Source: Sarcocystis neurona
Taxonomy: Eukaryota; Apicomplexa; Conoidasida; Eucoccidiorida; Sarcocystidae
DNA: 64,000 nt
Assembly (NCBI GenBank): GCA_000727475.1
Contig: KL647326.1
Coordinates: 372,001-436,000 of the forward strand
Direction: 5' to 3'
Part shown: positions 30,901 through 42,640 of the stretch, in pieces
Layout: each line of letters begins with the position of its first letter
Numbering within the stretch: position 1 is the first letter of the stretch
Position numbers and translations under genes: made by a program
The notes under the pieces: generated by a model
Told to the model about the DNA's origin: nothing
Databases searched by the model: none
Seen by the model: the letters and a program-made list of their open reading frames with translations, nothing else

Positions 30901-32698
30901 GCGGACCAGGCTTTCGAGGCTGCTGCTGTTTCTCCACCGTTTTGCTGCCGTCGTGCAGACACAGCACCTGCGTTTGCGAGGGCCAGATCAGTTGGGCTGC
31001 AGGAGAGAGACTGTATCCTTCTTCGTAGCATTGCGCCCTTCGCGGTGAATCAAAAAAAATGTTGCACCGCTGCTGCTTGCACGCACAGGTCTCTCCGTGA
31101 GGCGCTGCACGACGCCACGCCAGCAAATTCAGATTCAGCAATTCTGGTGCTGTGGCGGACGCTGCAGCCGGAGATACAGAAGCAGCAGCCACGGAGGGAA
31201 AAGCAGTAGTAGGGCCAGTCGACGCCGCAGCAACAGCTACAGGTGCACTAGCACCACTACCAGCTGCAACGGGTGCAGACGGTACTGCAGAGGCTTCATC
31301 CGCTACTGCTCGTGCTGCTGCGCCAGTGACTTGCTCTGCTGCCGCGGCTAATTTTCCTGCCTTGCGCTCTACCACCCTCCGTCCCCCGCGTGCCTCTGCT
31401 TCTGCCTTTTCCTTTTCTTCATCTTGTTCTCCGCCGTCGTCTAGTGACACTGCTGCTGCCTTCGCTGTGGCCTCTTGCGTGCTGGCTGGGGCTGCAGCAA
31501 GCTGCAGCGCAAAGCCGAGGATGCGGGTATCTCCGGGAGGCAGCAGCAGCTCCGTGCGTGACTGGAGCTCTCCTTTCGTTTGATCGTAGAGGTAAAGAAA
31601 TGCAGAGCAGCTGTAGGGTCGATCTTTGTGGTGATCTGCTGCGGACCCCTGCGCCGCCTGCACATTGTCTTGCTCTAGGTAGTCTTGCCTTGGGCAGTGG
31701 TGATTAAGTACACCCAGCCACTTTCCATCGGGAGAAACGCTTGTTAACAAAGGCTCGTATGCGTACAATCCTTGCTGTTGCAGCTGCTGCGGCTGCTGCC
31801 ACTCCTTCTTCCCATATCTGACCTCCCCCTCGTAGTGCTGCTGCTGCTGCTTCCGCTGGTGTTGCTGCGATCGTCGGTGCACTTTTCCTGCCTGTTCGCT
31901 GCGCGCGAACCTATGCAGCACGTGACCCCAGTAGTATGACGGGTGCTGCTGCTGCACCTTCTGCTGTTTCTGCTGACCCCGCCGCCGGTTCTCCTGACCC
32001 GACATCTGCTGCGGCTCCTGCTGCCGCTGCTCTGGGGCGGGTCCGTCCTGGTACAGAGCCGTTTGGTACTGGTCAATATAGACGCGTTGATACCCTTGCA
32101 GGGGAGTCCAGCGATATTGTCTGCTCAGACCGTCTGTGAAGGTAACGTTGCCCCACCGCACAGCAGCAAACTGGAGAGCCGTTGCTGGGCCTGGAGCAGC
32201 AGACCCCCAGCAGAAGCAGCAGCAGCAGCACAGTCTCACCAGCAGCCCCTCCAGATGCCGTGTGTCTGCTGGAGTAACACCTGAGCGTGCTGAAGCAGTA
32301 GCACCAGGGCAGCAAGAGTAGAGCACGCCCAGCCAGCAGCAGCAGAATACGAAGAACGCCTCGGAGGGGATGCACGAAGAGGAGCAGAAAATTGAGAGAA
32401 GAAGTACCAGCAGAAGTGAATGACCAAGCGAAGAACGAGAAGCAGAGGAACACGTACGCAATGCACCCAGGGTTCTTTCTTTTTCTCCTGCCTTCCCTGC
32501 TGTTGTGGGAGTAGCAGGACGGAGGCACAGGCTGCTGCAGCGGGAGAAGGAGAAGAAGCAAGTGATACACCGACGGCCGCAGCGTGAACTGTTGCCTAGG
32601 GTGGGATGTAGCGGACGGCATGCAGAAGCGCACGACACCAGAGGAGGCGAAGAAATTGAGGAAGACTGTAGAGGAGGAGCACCGGAAGAGCCACACAT
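27942..32698 (-). CDS. Long 5' exon of a large secreted or membrane protein (1,585 codons)
   Basis: One frame is open from upstream of 32,698 (first in-frame ATG, MCGSS) to the donor AGA|GTAAGC at 27,941; the apparent stop at 27,938 lies in the intron. Hydrophobic, Cys/Leu-rich segments at about residues 95-140 and 150-175 may act as signal peptide or anchor, so the true start could be internal or lie beyond a further intron. Non-repetitive islands show a folded ectodomain: ALQFAAVRWGNVTFTDGLSR (about 32,110-32,170), LLTSVSPDGKWLGVLNHHC (about 31,690-31,745), NDLRVLLPSNPHRNRVVLRA (about 30,110-30,170), LYINSSYFSRSSYFLNLWDL (about 29,510-29,570) and VYDMFYIIDLLETASHS (about 29,170-29,220). Between them lie Ala, Ser and Gln runs. 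The SPDGKWLGV phrase is typical of beta-propeller blades, but no full propeller was shown. By splice phase it joins the 27,140 exon and perhaps the TSP1 exons; it could alternatively be an independent gene. Confidence 0.6.
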
Positions 32699-32725
32699 TT
32701 TGCAAAAGTCGCGGGCGTTGTACAC

Positions 32726-33024
32726 ATGAGTCTACCCCTCTACACGTACACCTATTTGCTTAGTTGTACAAGTGCCTATAGAGAACGCTCAGGTGGACAC
32801 GTAGTCACGCTTGATTGCAGTGATATTATGTCTGTGAAGGCCTGCGTGTGTACGTGGGCGCACGTGGTCATATATACACGTGGAGATAGATACATAAACA
32901 GATAAATACACATTCATATCAACACATATATGTGCGTATACGATTATGTGCAGATAAGTGTGAGCAGCGGCGTCAGAAGCAACAGGAAAAGTGGTGAAGG
33001 AAGCGTGGCAGGTGTTGAAGGCTC
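32726..33024. other. Short intergenic AT-rich spacer
   Basis: TATA/ACACGT-rich DNA between two minus-strand genes. It should hold the promoter side of the long-exon gene. No specific element was recognised. Confidence 0.4.
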
Positions 33025-34600
33025 CTACAAAACAGTCGATTGATGTGGTGGTAGGAGACGGACGTGTCCGTGCGACGAAGTGCTTATCAGGCAGACGTCT
33101 TTGGGTGTCGACGGCACATTAGCTGAAGCCCCGCGGCCGCTGCATGCCCCCCGTCCTTCTGATGTGAAGCACGCAGAAGTGGTTGCTAACGGATTTCTCA
33201 ATGAAGCAGAAACAGCACCACGAGCGGTAATCACATCTCGGCACGCTGTCTGACCGGTGCAGCTCCCGCGCTTTGCAGATAACGACAGCAAAGAAACACC
33301 TGCTCGAATGGCAGCCGCAACAGCAAGCCAGGAGCAGCAACAAGCAAGGAGAAGGAGGGGAGAGCGAGCAACAGCACAACAACAGAGACCAGAGCGTCAG
33401 AGGAGCATCAGCAGAGGAAAACACACACAGGACAACTGGCGGTCGCAGCCGGAGCAACTGCGCGCGGCGCAGTTGCCGCCTGCAGTTGCCTGGTCCAACT
33501 TGTGTAGAAAAAGGCAGCCGGCAACAGCAGCTATACGCCTGCGGCTGCTGCTGCTGGGTCTCAGGCGTCGCAGCCACGGCGCGTCGTATACTTCACACGA
33601 CTCCTCTCTGTTTTGGCGCTGCTGCTGCTGCTGAGGGAGACGTCCGGTGTGCTGCTCACTCCACATCGCTGTCGCCGCTGCTGCTGCTAATCGACTGAGT
33701 AGAAGATGCCCCACCTGCTGCAGCAGAAGTAGATACCAGTCTGCTGGCGAGAAGTGCTCTTCCGCATGTGCGGTGCTATGGCTGCTGAATGTGCCTGTGC
33801 TTCCGCGGCCGTCGTTGTCAGATGTACCTCTGCTGCCATCTGCCCCTCCGTGTGCTACACGCGTCTGCTGCTGCATAGCTGTCACCGGCTGCGGTATCTC
33901 ACGGAGCTGCTGTGGCCCTTTCCATTTGTTGCCAGGTAATATGGAGCAGAAGCCGCATCCGTTGCAGCAGAAAAGAGGATCACACCGTGAAAGCAGCGGG
34001 TCACTCTATACGAAACAGTTTCCAGACAGCTGCTACCGATGCTGCTGCTGGTGTTGCTTAAAGTTGCTGCTGCTGCTACAGGGGCTACAGCTGTCCTTGT
34101 CGCTGCTGCCCTTGCAGCAGCATGCATCGCTACAGTGGTGGCGACGGTACGTTCGAAAGAGGCTCTCGGATTACTTTTCCAGCTGCTGCGGTGCCGCAGT
34201 TCCACTTGCTGCTAGAGCTGTTGCCCGGGTGATCTCTGATGTTGCGTCTGCTCCGGTGCTAGCTCCTCCTCTGGTGCCTCTCCTGCAGCTGAAGCGTCTG
34301 GCGCGCTGTCTTTCACGTACTGCCGCTTCCGTGAAGAGCACTGCTCTCGAAGTCTCTGCTGCAGCCGCAGTTGGACGTACTGCTGCCGCTGGCGATGATG
34401 CTGAGTCTTCGTCTCTGGGTATGCTCTGAAGATCCAGGCTGCTGTGGAAAACCGAGCCAGTGTGTCCTGCGCTGTTGTTGCGGCTGCTCGTCGATGTAGT
34501 TGGATCAGGGCGTCCTTCGTTGCTGTTGCTGCTGGTCGTCGACCTATGTGGGCGAGGATGTCCTGCGCTGCGGCAGGCGCTGCTCCTGATCAGTTAACTG
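33025..34600 (-). CDS. Candidate spliced gene, unrecognised
   Basis: Three minus-strand pieces with convincing composition. (i) 34,589-34,215 is open for 125 codons without any ATG; it begins near AAQDILAHIGRR and passes through a basic helical stretch (ALIQLHRRAAATTAQDTLAR, then an Arg/Gln-rich coiled coil). The IQ-x3-R pattern is only a faint calmodulin-binding resemblance. (ii) An exon starts at 33,909 after the acceptor gggccacag and reads QQLREIPQPVTAM..., Ser/Thr/His-rich, then a helical segment (HFSPADWYLLLLQQVGHLLL). (iii) A terminal piece after the acceptor tatctgcaaag (about 33,280) stops at 33,119 or 33,025 depending on frame. Junction phases were not all checked, so the protein sequence is not known. 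Confidence 0.4.
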
Positions 34601-34640
34601 GAGGTGACCTTCGCTTCTGGATTCTATGTATAAACTTGAT

Positions 34641-37490
34641 CCGAGGAGACACACATGTGTGCACGAATGTACACAGGCTGTACGGCTACAAAGCATATGT
34701 ACTCAATATATGGTTCCAGAGCAACATAGCTTCAAAAACTGAGGTGTAACGAGATAAAAGATAAGACACGTGCTCATACATATACAGCAATGTATGTTGT
34801 AGAACACACACACATATAAGAACACAGAAAGACCGATATGTCCGGGTTACAATGTGGAGTTAGCATATGTGTACATAAGCCTGGTACTGTATGGGTTAAT
34901 GTGCAAATAGAGATGGTCTATATCGGTGTACAAAAAAGTTTGCGTGCGTACCCATTCGTACAGAGTACGTAGATGCACATATTTAGATGTAAGCGTATGC
35001 GTACACAAATTTTTCTCTTCTGAAATATGTATGTACATGTATGTACACACGTATCTATTGAGCTCTGAACATGCACGGATGCATGTAGGGAATACCACAC
35101 GCACGTGTCTATCCATACGTAGGCAGAATTGTGAAAAATATACACATACGTAGGGATGTAACCATACAAAAATCTTGAAAAGCGCACGTAGGGAGCGGTG
35201 GCGATGTGTACGAGTTCTCCTCCTCCGCCCCCACGGAAGAAGTGAAACATTTGCGCAACTACTCCTTTCCTTCGTGTGAATGGATGAAGGCTTACACGGG
35301 GCTTCGAAGCTCAACAGACAAAGATTAATATGCGGTTTGCATCATACACGTCAGCGACTAACTCCGCTCTCTCCACATACGTATATATACATATATATAT
35401 ATATATATATAGGAAGTCTACGTAAGTATATAGATTTCCTCACACCACATAGAGCATCTAGAGCTCTCTCTTCGTCCGCCTCTCTCTGGTTGACTGTGCA
35501 CCGTAGAGTGAGTGGCTCTATTCTCTCCACAGATATGTAACGTGTAGATGTAAACATGTAGGTATACAAATATTTTTGCACCTCCTTATTTCTAAACAAA
35601 CAAATTTACACCTACGTATATATTCACCTCCGTGCGGAATATGCAAAGTTAAGGCGAGTCGCAAAGTCAACGCAAAATCAGTTCTCTTCGCACAGACTGC
35701 ACAGTGAAAGCCAAAACAGCTAAGGAGACTGAAGCCCTGCCAGACCGTTCTCTTCAGCTGAATCTTCTCCACCCACTGCTCCTCCACGCCTTTCAATACA
35801 GACGCACGCATAGATTATACGCGCATCTTCTGTGGTCGCTAATATAGACGGATGCATAACTTGCATATACGTGCGAACGTTCGTGTACATTCAAATGTGG
35901 TCGGCCGCAAATGCGGGCACAGAGTTGCGGCGCGTACACGTGAACGAGGTGACAAGAATATAAGCGGACACTTGTGTATGTGCACTTACAGTTACGCGCC
36001 TGCGTGCATGTATTCCGTGGTTGTACTTACACAGATAGACGTATCCAACCCATGGATATATCTGTGCATCACATGCATGTGTACAGCAGTGTACATATAC
36101 ATATATATATGTACGAGTACAAATGTAAATATATGGTCATCTGTTAATGGGAGAATTGAACGGCTTTTACGTAAGTCGGCACGTCTATTATACGTAGTTT
36201 GCTTCCACATAATCACGTTGACACGTAGGCGACCACACGTACAGGAGTGTAGGGGATAGTTCTCATGTTACCATATGTATATATATGTATATATGTCTAC
36301 ACATGCACGTATGTATAAGGTGCGTACCGGCCTGTGTGTAAAGCTACGCGCACAGGTAAGCGTATACACGTCTCTGCAGGTGTGTATTTACTACAGTTTG
36401 GTCAGCTCTCCGTCATTTTCTTCTATCTGTACATATATACATACAGATATAATACATCTGTCCTCACTAAGTCCTTTATTCCCACGTACGCATATAGACA
36501 GGTCACGGGTCTGCAAGGGAGACGCTATTGTCATTTTATGTGTAAACGCCATATTATTAAGCAATTGAGGACACATACGGCCACAGGTAGGAGTGGAAAT
36601 ATGGCTAATAAATTGCGCTAACGCACTGCTCCGATAGAGAACGATGCGATTACCGCGCTGGATAGCCACCCACATATATCACGCCTGTGCATCGCTACAG
36701 ATCTATACTCATGAATGTATCTATCTATCTATACATATACGGTTGTTTGTGCGATTACAGTGGACAGACACGCATATACGTATATATATATATACATATA
36801 CGTGTGTGTGTGTGCGTACGTCATTATACATATTTATATGTATCTACATACATCTGTATCTCAAAAAAACTCGCTACATGCACAGGACATACGTATTCGA
36901 ATAGATTACACCAAACATAGATTAGTTATATATTCTTCACGGTCGAAGAGTCACAGAACACGAGTTTATGCTTCTCCAGGCGGAACCATGCACTGCGAGT
37001 GCGGACTGCTTTTGCTGCTGCATAGTAGCACGGAGAAGCGAGAGCTCACAGGCAGGCTTTGTAGGGAGATTCACGGGGTACAAGTAAAGTCATTCGCCCA
37101 TAGATTTGTGTACGTCTTAGCAGGCGGCATACGAAAAAGTACTTACACATTTATTCATGTACACATATTATACGTATAAACAAATGTATATACGCACACA
37201 TCTGTTTTATGTGTATACATACGCGGGTACGCATGGAGGGCCATCGTTAAATGCGGTTGGTATATTCAATGTGTAGCCCAAACGAATTAGTATTCGGTGG
37301 GGTAGGAACATGCGTACACCGCATATTTCTGTACGTGCATGTTTATATTTCGACATCCGTAGGCGTGTATGTGTCTGCGCGGTTAAACAGTGCCTGTGCA
37401 TATACGCATGTGTGTACATCGGTCATCTTCGTGAATACCGACGTACACCATGCACGTGTATCCGGCTGTTTCGCAAAGCCTTGTGCAGAA
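34641..37490. other. Long TACGTA/CATACA microsatellite island
   Basis: Dominated by TACGTATA, CATACGTA and (TA)n words (for example 35,382-35,411, 36,783-36,795). Open frames give Tyr/Ile/Thr/His-rich peptides that simply mirror the repeat. A slightly more complex patch at 36,960-37,120 carries no sustained frame. No gene is seen. Confidence 0.6.
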
Positions 37491-37519
37491 ACAGCAGCAG
37501 ACTTTTAGTGCACGCGCCG

Positions 37520-38047
37520 TCAAGTAGGCAGTGTGTGGAGCACGTACGTACAAAAGAGCAGTGAGGTGGCGAGCCCTACGGCAGAGCAGCATCTACCGGG
37601 TGGAATGCCTGGTGCGACTACCGGTGCGCTTCTGTGTGTGGTGCTGCGGTTACTGCTGCTCCTGCAGCTGTTCTGTTGATGCTGCTCCTGCTGGTGGTGC
37701 TCTCCACCGAACATACAGACACACACGGGCCTGTCCTCTTCCTCTCGCGTGCAACAAATGCTGTAGGATCTGCTGCTCGGGCAGCAGCCGTGGCGGCAGC
37801 GGAGTCCACAGCACCACCAAGCAGCAGAGCCCGACACTGACTCGGCACACCGCAGCAGCGACCGCGTCACCAGCGCGGTCGTGACAACCAACAGCAGCCG
37901 CAGCCGCGGCAGCAGCCCGCAAGTAGCCGCACTCACGACAGCAGGAGCCGAACGAGCGGCAGAGGCTGCTGAAGCAGGGGGAATGTAACAGTAGCACCGA
38001 CGCAGCACGCGGAATACTATACCGCAACGGAAATTCCCTAACAGCAT
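37520..38047 (-). other. CTG-rich island with a 175-codon frame, doubtful gene
   Basis: On the minus strand an ATG near 38,047 opens MLLGNFRCGIVFRVLRRCY, followed by Ala/Leu/Arg-rich and His/Gln-rich parts. The block stands out from the microsatellite DNA on both sides in base composition, which favours a small exon or gene remnant. Plus-strand frames over the same block are no better. No family is recognised. Confidence 0.3.
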
Positions 38048-38059
38048 AGGAAGTCCGCT

Positions 38060-39948
38060 GCAGTTCCTCTAAAGGCGTTCTTTCCTGTTGAAATAAATCT
38101 TAGGCCACACTCGTACGCACATCGAAACGCATCCGTAGCAAAAGTAAATGCGTACGCTACTGTATAGATATATGAATACGTGCAGTCCTTCGGTCACGAA
38201 TTATAGTACATGTAAGTTGTACCGGTGTATACGTGTAGTTGCCTATAGACAGACACGCACCCGCCTCTGTCTCTCTGTAGTATAATTCCTTCCCCAAATC
38301 CACACACGGGCAACACAAAAATGTTGTCACCAATCTGAGTGGACCCTCCATACACACGTTTGCGCGTGTGTCTCCCTGCGTTCACTTGCATACATTTCGT
38401 TCTTCATACTCACAAACACATACATATCTCGATATGTGTACATGGTGGCAGGCAGATATGTTGACTTGTAGAGATACATCTAGTTGTTCTCAACTTCATC
38501 TATCTATCTCTAGATCTGTGTACGTTTGGATATGTGTACATATGCGGTAGACAGATAAGGATAACGGGACACATTTCATTAGTTACCATAGACGCGCGTA
38601 TCAGTGTGCACGTATTCAGCTGTCCCTACATATAAGATTACTTAAAGAAGATCTACGATGCTAGTACAGAAGTAGGCCGCAACTACTTCGATACATATGT
38701 CCGGCTATCAATCACTGTAACTGTCCATCTATCTCTAACGCACGGATAGAAAGATGTATGTGTGTAGTTACACACACGCACGTAGGCATACGTGGACATG
38801 TGGGCGCACGGAAATGCGTACGCTGATGCATCTTCTGCTGTAAACAACGTAGCACGGCTTCCTCTCGAAACTATATTCTGCTGTGTACACACGTAACTCT
38901 ATATGCAGGCACAGGCGTTTTGTGAGCTCAACTGTGCGATATTTCACGCCATTTCGCGTACATCTAGTTTTACGCTACAACTTGGATAGACCTATACTCT
39001 ATCAATATCTCTCTATATTTTGCACGTGCACTTTATGCATTATATAGGTGGGGGAAGAGTTGATAATGTACAGGTGGATACCGCGTAGACGTACACACCA
39101 GAAAGCGCACCTCTCGCAGGTATGTGCCCCAGGTGTCCCCAGACCTCCGCATCTGCTGCTATGTAGATACACGTAATACAGCAGACATCCAGATCTGCTG
39201 CTACATAGATACAAGTAATACGGTACAGACATATACAAGTTGATAGATACACGCATACCTGTAGGCCACCAAACTTCGAATACCCGTACCACGTGCACAT
39301 ACGCATCGCCGAGTGTACGGCTCTGACACACTCCATATTGGCTCACCCGCACCGTACCTCTACCTCTCTAATATATACGTGTATATTTAGAGAGATACCA
39401 GAGGTATGGGCACACCCACGTTTTCCGGCAGGTTGCTACGGACAGGTTTGCTCTTGTCCAGTTTGAGTACTCATAAGCATACACATCTGCCACGCAGGCT
39501 TGCGAACGCTCCCCTATTCAAACGGAGCGCTCTTTGCCTCCTACATAGGCATGCGCGTCCAGTTTTGGTTTTTTTGTAAATACATGTGTCTTGTCGCGGC
39601 GCAGTCACACCTGTATTGATGCGTTCATCATCTGTACATATATATTTATTAGACGCTCACGTATAAAAATCTCTGAACAGGTGTGGGTACATATGTGCAA
39701 GTGTATATACCCTTCAAAAGTACATCCATACATGCGGAGATGGCTACATACTCTAGACTGGCTCGTCTTTGGGAGTTAAGGGACTGCTGGTGCATGAGGT
39801 TGTTCTTTTAGAAAGATCTTCTAGTTTCTCTTTTATCCCGCAGGTATACAGCAGAACTCACACGCGTGGGCAGTCACAACTGTCTCCTTACAAAAGGAGG
39901 AAGTCGTCAGGTCTCGCAAATGGAATTACAGTACACATACATCCTTAC

Positions 39949-39982
<34 letters not shown>

Positions 39983-39986
39983 ATAA
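38060..39986. other. TACGTA/ACATAC microsatellite island up to the gap
   Basis: AT-rich repetitive words throughout; a 42-base direct duplication (ATCTGCTGCT at 39,151 and 39,193) and a (TA)n run at 39,953-39,979 just before the gap. 39,400-39,560 is unique and GC-balanced but has no sustained frame. Confidence 0.6.
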
Positions 39987-40452
39987 NNNNNNNNNNNNNN
40001 NNNNNNNNNNNNNNNNNNNNNNNNNNNNNNNNNNNNNNNNNNNNNNNNNNNNNNNNNNNNNNNNNNNNNNNNNNNNNNNNNNNNNNNNNNNNNNNNNNNN
40101 NNNNNNNNNNNNNNNNNNNNNNNNNNNNNNNNNNNNNNNNNNNNNNNNNNNNNNNNNNNNNNNNNNNNNNNNNNNNNNNNNNNNNNNNNNNNNNNNNNNN
40201 NNNNNNNNNNNNNNNNNNNNNNNNNNNNNNNNNNNNNNNNNNNNNNNNNNNNNNNNNNNNNNNNNNNNNNNNNNNNNNNNNNNNNNNNNNNNNNNNNNNN
40301 NNNNNNNNNNNNNNNNNNNNNNNNNNNNNNNNNNNNNNNNNNNNNNNNNNNNNNNNNNNNNNNNNNNNNNNNNNNNNNNNNNNNNNNNNNNNNNNNNNNN
40401 NNNNNNNNNNNNNNNNNNNNNNNNNNNNNNNNNNNNNNNNNNNNNNNNNNNN
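39987..40452. other. Assembly gap (466 N)
   Basis: A run of N flanked on both sides by near-identical sequence (agtacacatacatc, then ttacgtg and a (TA)n run ending in tag). Nothing can be said about its content; frames drawn across it are not evidence of genes. Confidence 0.95.
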
Positions 40453-40470
40453 AGTACACATACATCTTAC

Positions 40471-40503
<33 letters not shown>

Positions 40504-40890
40504 TAAATGTACACGTTCGGATTCGGGCGTAGAAATACGTATGCATGCGTATATGTACATCTACGTATATGGATCCCTACATGCATATGTGCACGCATAC
40601 GTAGATTTGTACGTGCCTTTTGTGTATCCAGAGAGATACAGCTCTACAGAGTGTGTTCCGGTCAGCTAGGTGTATGCATGGATACACGCATAAAAAGAGT
40701 GTGTGTGCAGCTCCGCTTGTCAAGATGCGTCTACTCGGTAAATTAGCAATAGAGCAATATTAGCGGAGACGCAGCAGTGACGCAGTACGGAGAAACACGT
40801 TCCGGTTTTGCGAGGCAGATTTTCCTGGAGGTCTAATTATTGTGTTCGTTGACGCCGCGGAACTCTTCGCGTGAACACAAAGCCAAGATA
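40453..40890. other. Microsatellite then unique spacer
   Basis: A (TA)n run at 40,475-40,501 is followed by TACGTA words, giving way at about 40,740 to unique sequence of normal complexity. No gene is called. Confidence 0.5.
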
Positions 40891-41240
40891 GAAGTTTTAT
40901 GGAAAAGTAACAAGGAAAAGAGGAGTTCCATGTTGAATGCCTCTGTGTGAAACCTGCTTTGCAGAAAACATGCGCTGAGCACTTCTGTGCTTTCTGTCAA
41001 TGTCCGAGTGTCCTTCGCTCGCAAATAGATACGCTCTTGTCTCTGCTCTCCCGTGGAAACCCGCCGATGGCAACTGCAAGCGGTTTATGAATCCTGCCAC
41101 CACCATACCGCTTTTCGTATAGTAAGTAATAGTTGCTGTTGGTGTTGTTGCTCTTGAGAAGCACCTCCTCTCGACGGCGACCGTACACCTCGTGCCACTG
41201 GAAGTGCAGCAGTCTTTCAGTACCGCACCATTCACGTTAG
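40891..41240 (-). other. Unique-sequence island with two overlapping protein-like frames
   Basis: Minus-strand 40,897-41,235 (ATG near 41,235, MNGAVLKDCCTSSGTRC, 112 codons) and the +1 frame (about 40,997-41,220, containing LLYEKRYGGGRIHKPLAVAI) both have balanced composition and no CAG bias. Only one, or neither, can be real. This may be an exon of an unrecognised gene or a mobile-element remnant. Confidence 0.3.
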
Positions 41241-41870
41241 CAAGGCCGACAGTAATTTACTAGTGTTCTCTGCGAGTGTCACTCATAAAAGATGCTGTGC
41301 TGATGGAGCAGTAATGATGACAGGCTTTACAGCAGTCGCTATGGTGACCCCGTGATACGTGCAGCAGGAACAGCAGTAGGGGGCAAAAAGAGCCCTACAC
41401 GAGGAACAGGAATAACTGTAATAATAAACTAGGAGCACAAGAGTGATAATTGACAGTGGCGATTAAGAACTCCAAAGGGACTACCAGTAGTAGTAGAGTA
41501 CTGCTAGGTATACTTCAGCAATAATTGGGGGGCCCAGCGTAGTAGTACCAGTATTTCTACGAGAGTAATAATGATAGGACGGGTCGTAATAGTCGAGTAG
41601 TCAAACGTGTGCAGGTAATACTAGCCCAACTATCATTCTTGAGAATCCTGGTAACTATCAATCGTCCACGGCGGACCGTAACAATAATAGTAACACGAAG
41701 AGTATGCGTTGCAACAGGAGTCGTGAGAACGCCCGTAGGAGTCGTCGTAGTAGCTCCACAAGTTGCATGTCTAAGACGCCGATCCGCGTGTTGACGCGCT
41801 GGTTTAAAAACAGAAAAAAACACTTCTGATCAACGCCACGCCAAACACATCGTTAGAGACACCTAATTAC
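41241..41870. other. Non-repetitive spacer with GTA/AGT-rich stretches
   Basis: Contains imperfect GTAGTA/AATAAT trinucleotide stretches (41,380-41,580). An 88-codon minus-strand frame at 41,557-41,823 is Thr/Val/Arg-rich and unrecognised. No firm gene. Confidence 0.3.
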
Positions 41871-42031
41871 ATCTGTGTGCGGGTACATACATCTCTCTCT
41901 ACACATATATATATATTATATATCTATATGTATAGACACACGCACACATACACACACACACACAAAGATAGATACGTTGATCTATTCATGGGTACAGACG
42001 TATATGCCTATACTTCTGTATAGACATATAA

Positions 42032-42325
42032 ATGCGTGACGTACTTCAAAGAAAGAATTGCGTTTTAGTAGTCGACTCGAAGGTGCTGTTGCTGCTGCTG
42101 GTCCTGCTGCTGCTGGGTGGTACTGCTGCTGCTGATGTTGCATCGAGACTTGTCCTACTACTCCTTCCGGCAGCTACTGTCGGCAAATATTACGTGGAGA
42201 AGACACTCTGGCTCTTGCTGTGTATGTCCGGCTGCGCAGGGATGGTGCTGACAAGGGGAGCAGCGCAGCAGCAGCAAATAAAATTTGCTCTATTGAAGCT
42301 GCTGAGTGGAAGCGCACTCTCTTAA
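42032..42325 (+). CDS. Small hydrophobic protein, candidate (97 codons)
   Basis: A true ATG at 42,032 and a stop at 42,325. The N-terminal third is a classical hydrophobic stretch (VLLLLLVLLLLGGTAAADV), resembling a signal peptide with an Ala-x-Ala cleavage site; a second hydrophobic part follows (about residues 60-75). It sits alone in a CTG-rich pocket between two microsatellite stretches. Leu runs can arise from CTG repeats, so this may be an accident. Confidence 0.3.
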   Translation: MRDVLQRKNCVLVVDSKVLLLLLVLLLLGGTAAADVASRLVLLLLPAATVGKYYVEKTLWLLLCMSGCAGMVLTRGAAQQQQIKFALLKLLSGSALS

Positions 42326-42339
42326 AAATGGATTATTTG

Positions 42340-42640
42340 TGGCTATCTCTATATGCACTCGTACATAAAAGTACACATACGTAGGTGTGAGCACATACAC
42401 ATATATACATATATATATATATATATATATTTACATACCCATATCCTGAGGTGGATGCATACATGTCTCTTTATCTCTCTCTATACACATATTCATGGAA
42501 AAAGGTACTCGTACATATCTGTGTGTGCGTATGTGTTTCCACCTGTATATATCCGCGCAAACAATCACAGATACTCAGGTAAAGAGAAACGGAAAAAAGG
42601 AAGCGAGCGTAGGTACGAATACCACAACACGCATGCTTCC
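42340..42640. repeat. (TA)n / CATACA microsatellite
   Basis: A (TA)n run at 42,411-42,431 and related ACATATAC words; no gene is seen. Confidence 0.6.

Noticed and set aside
39769..40669. Open frames of 200-270 codons on both strands
   Set aside because: Almost entirely drawn across the 466 N; only repeat peptides remain.
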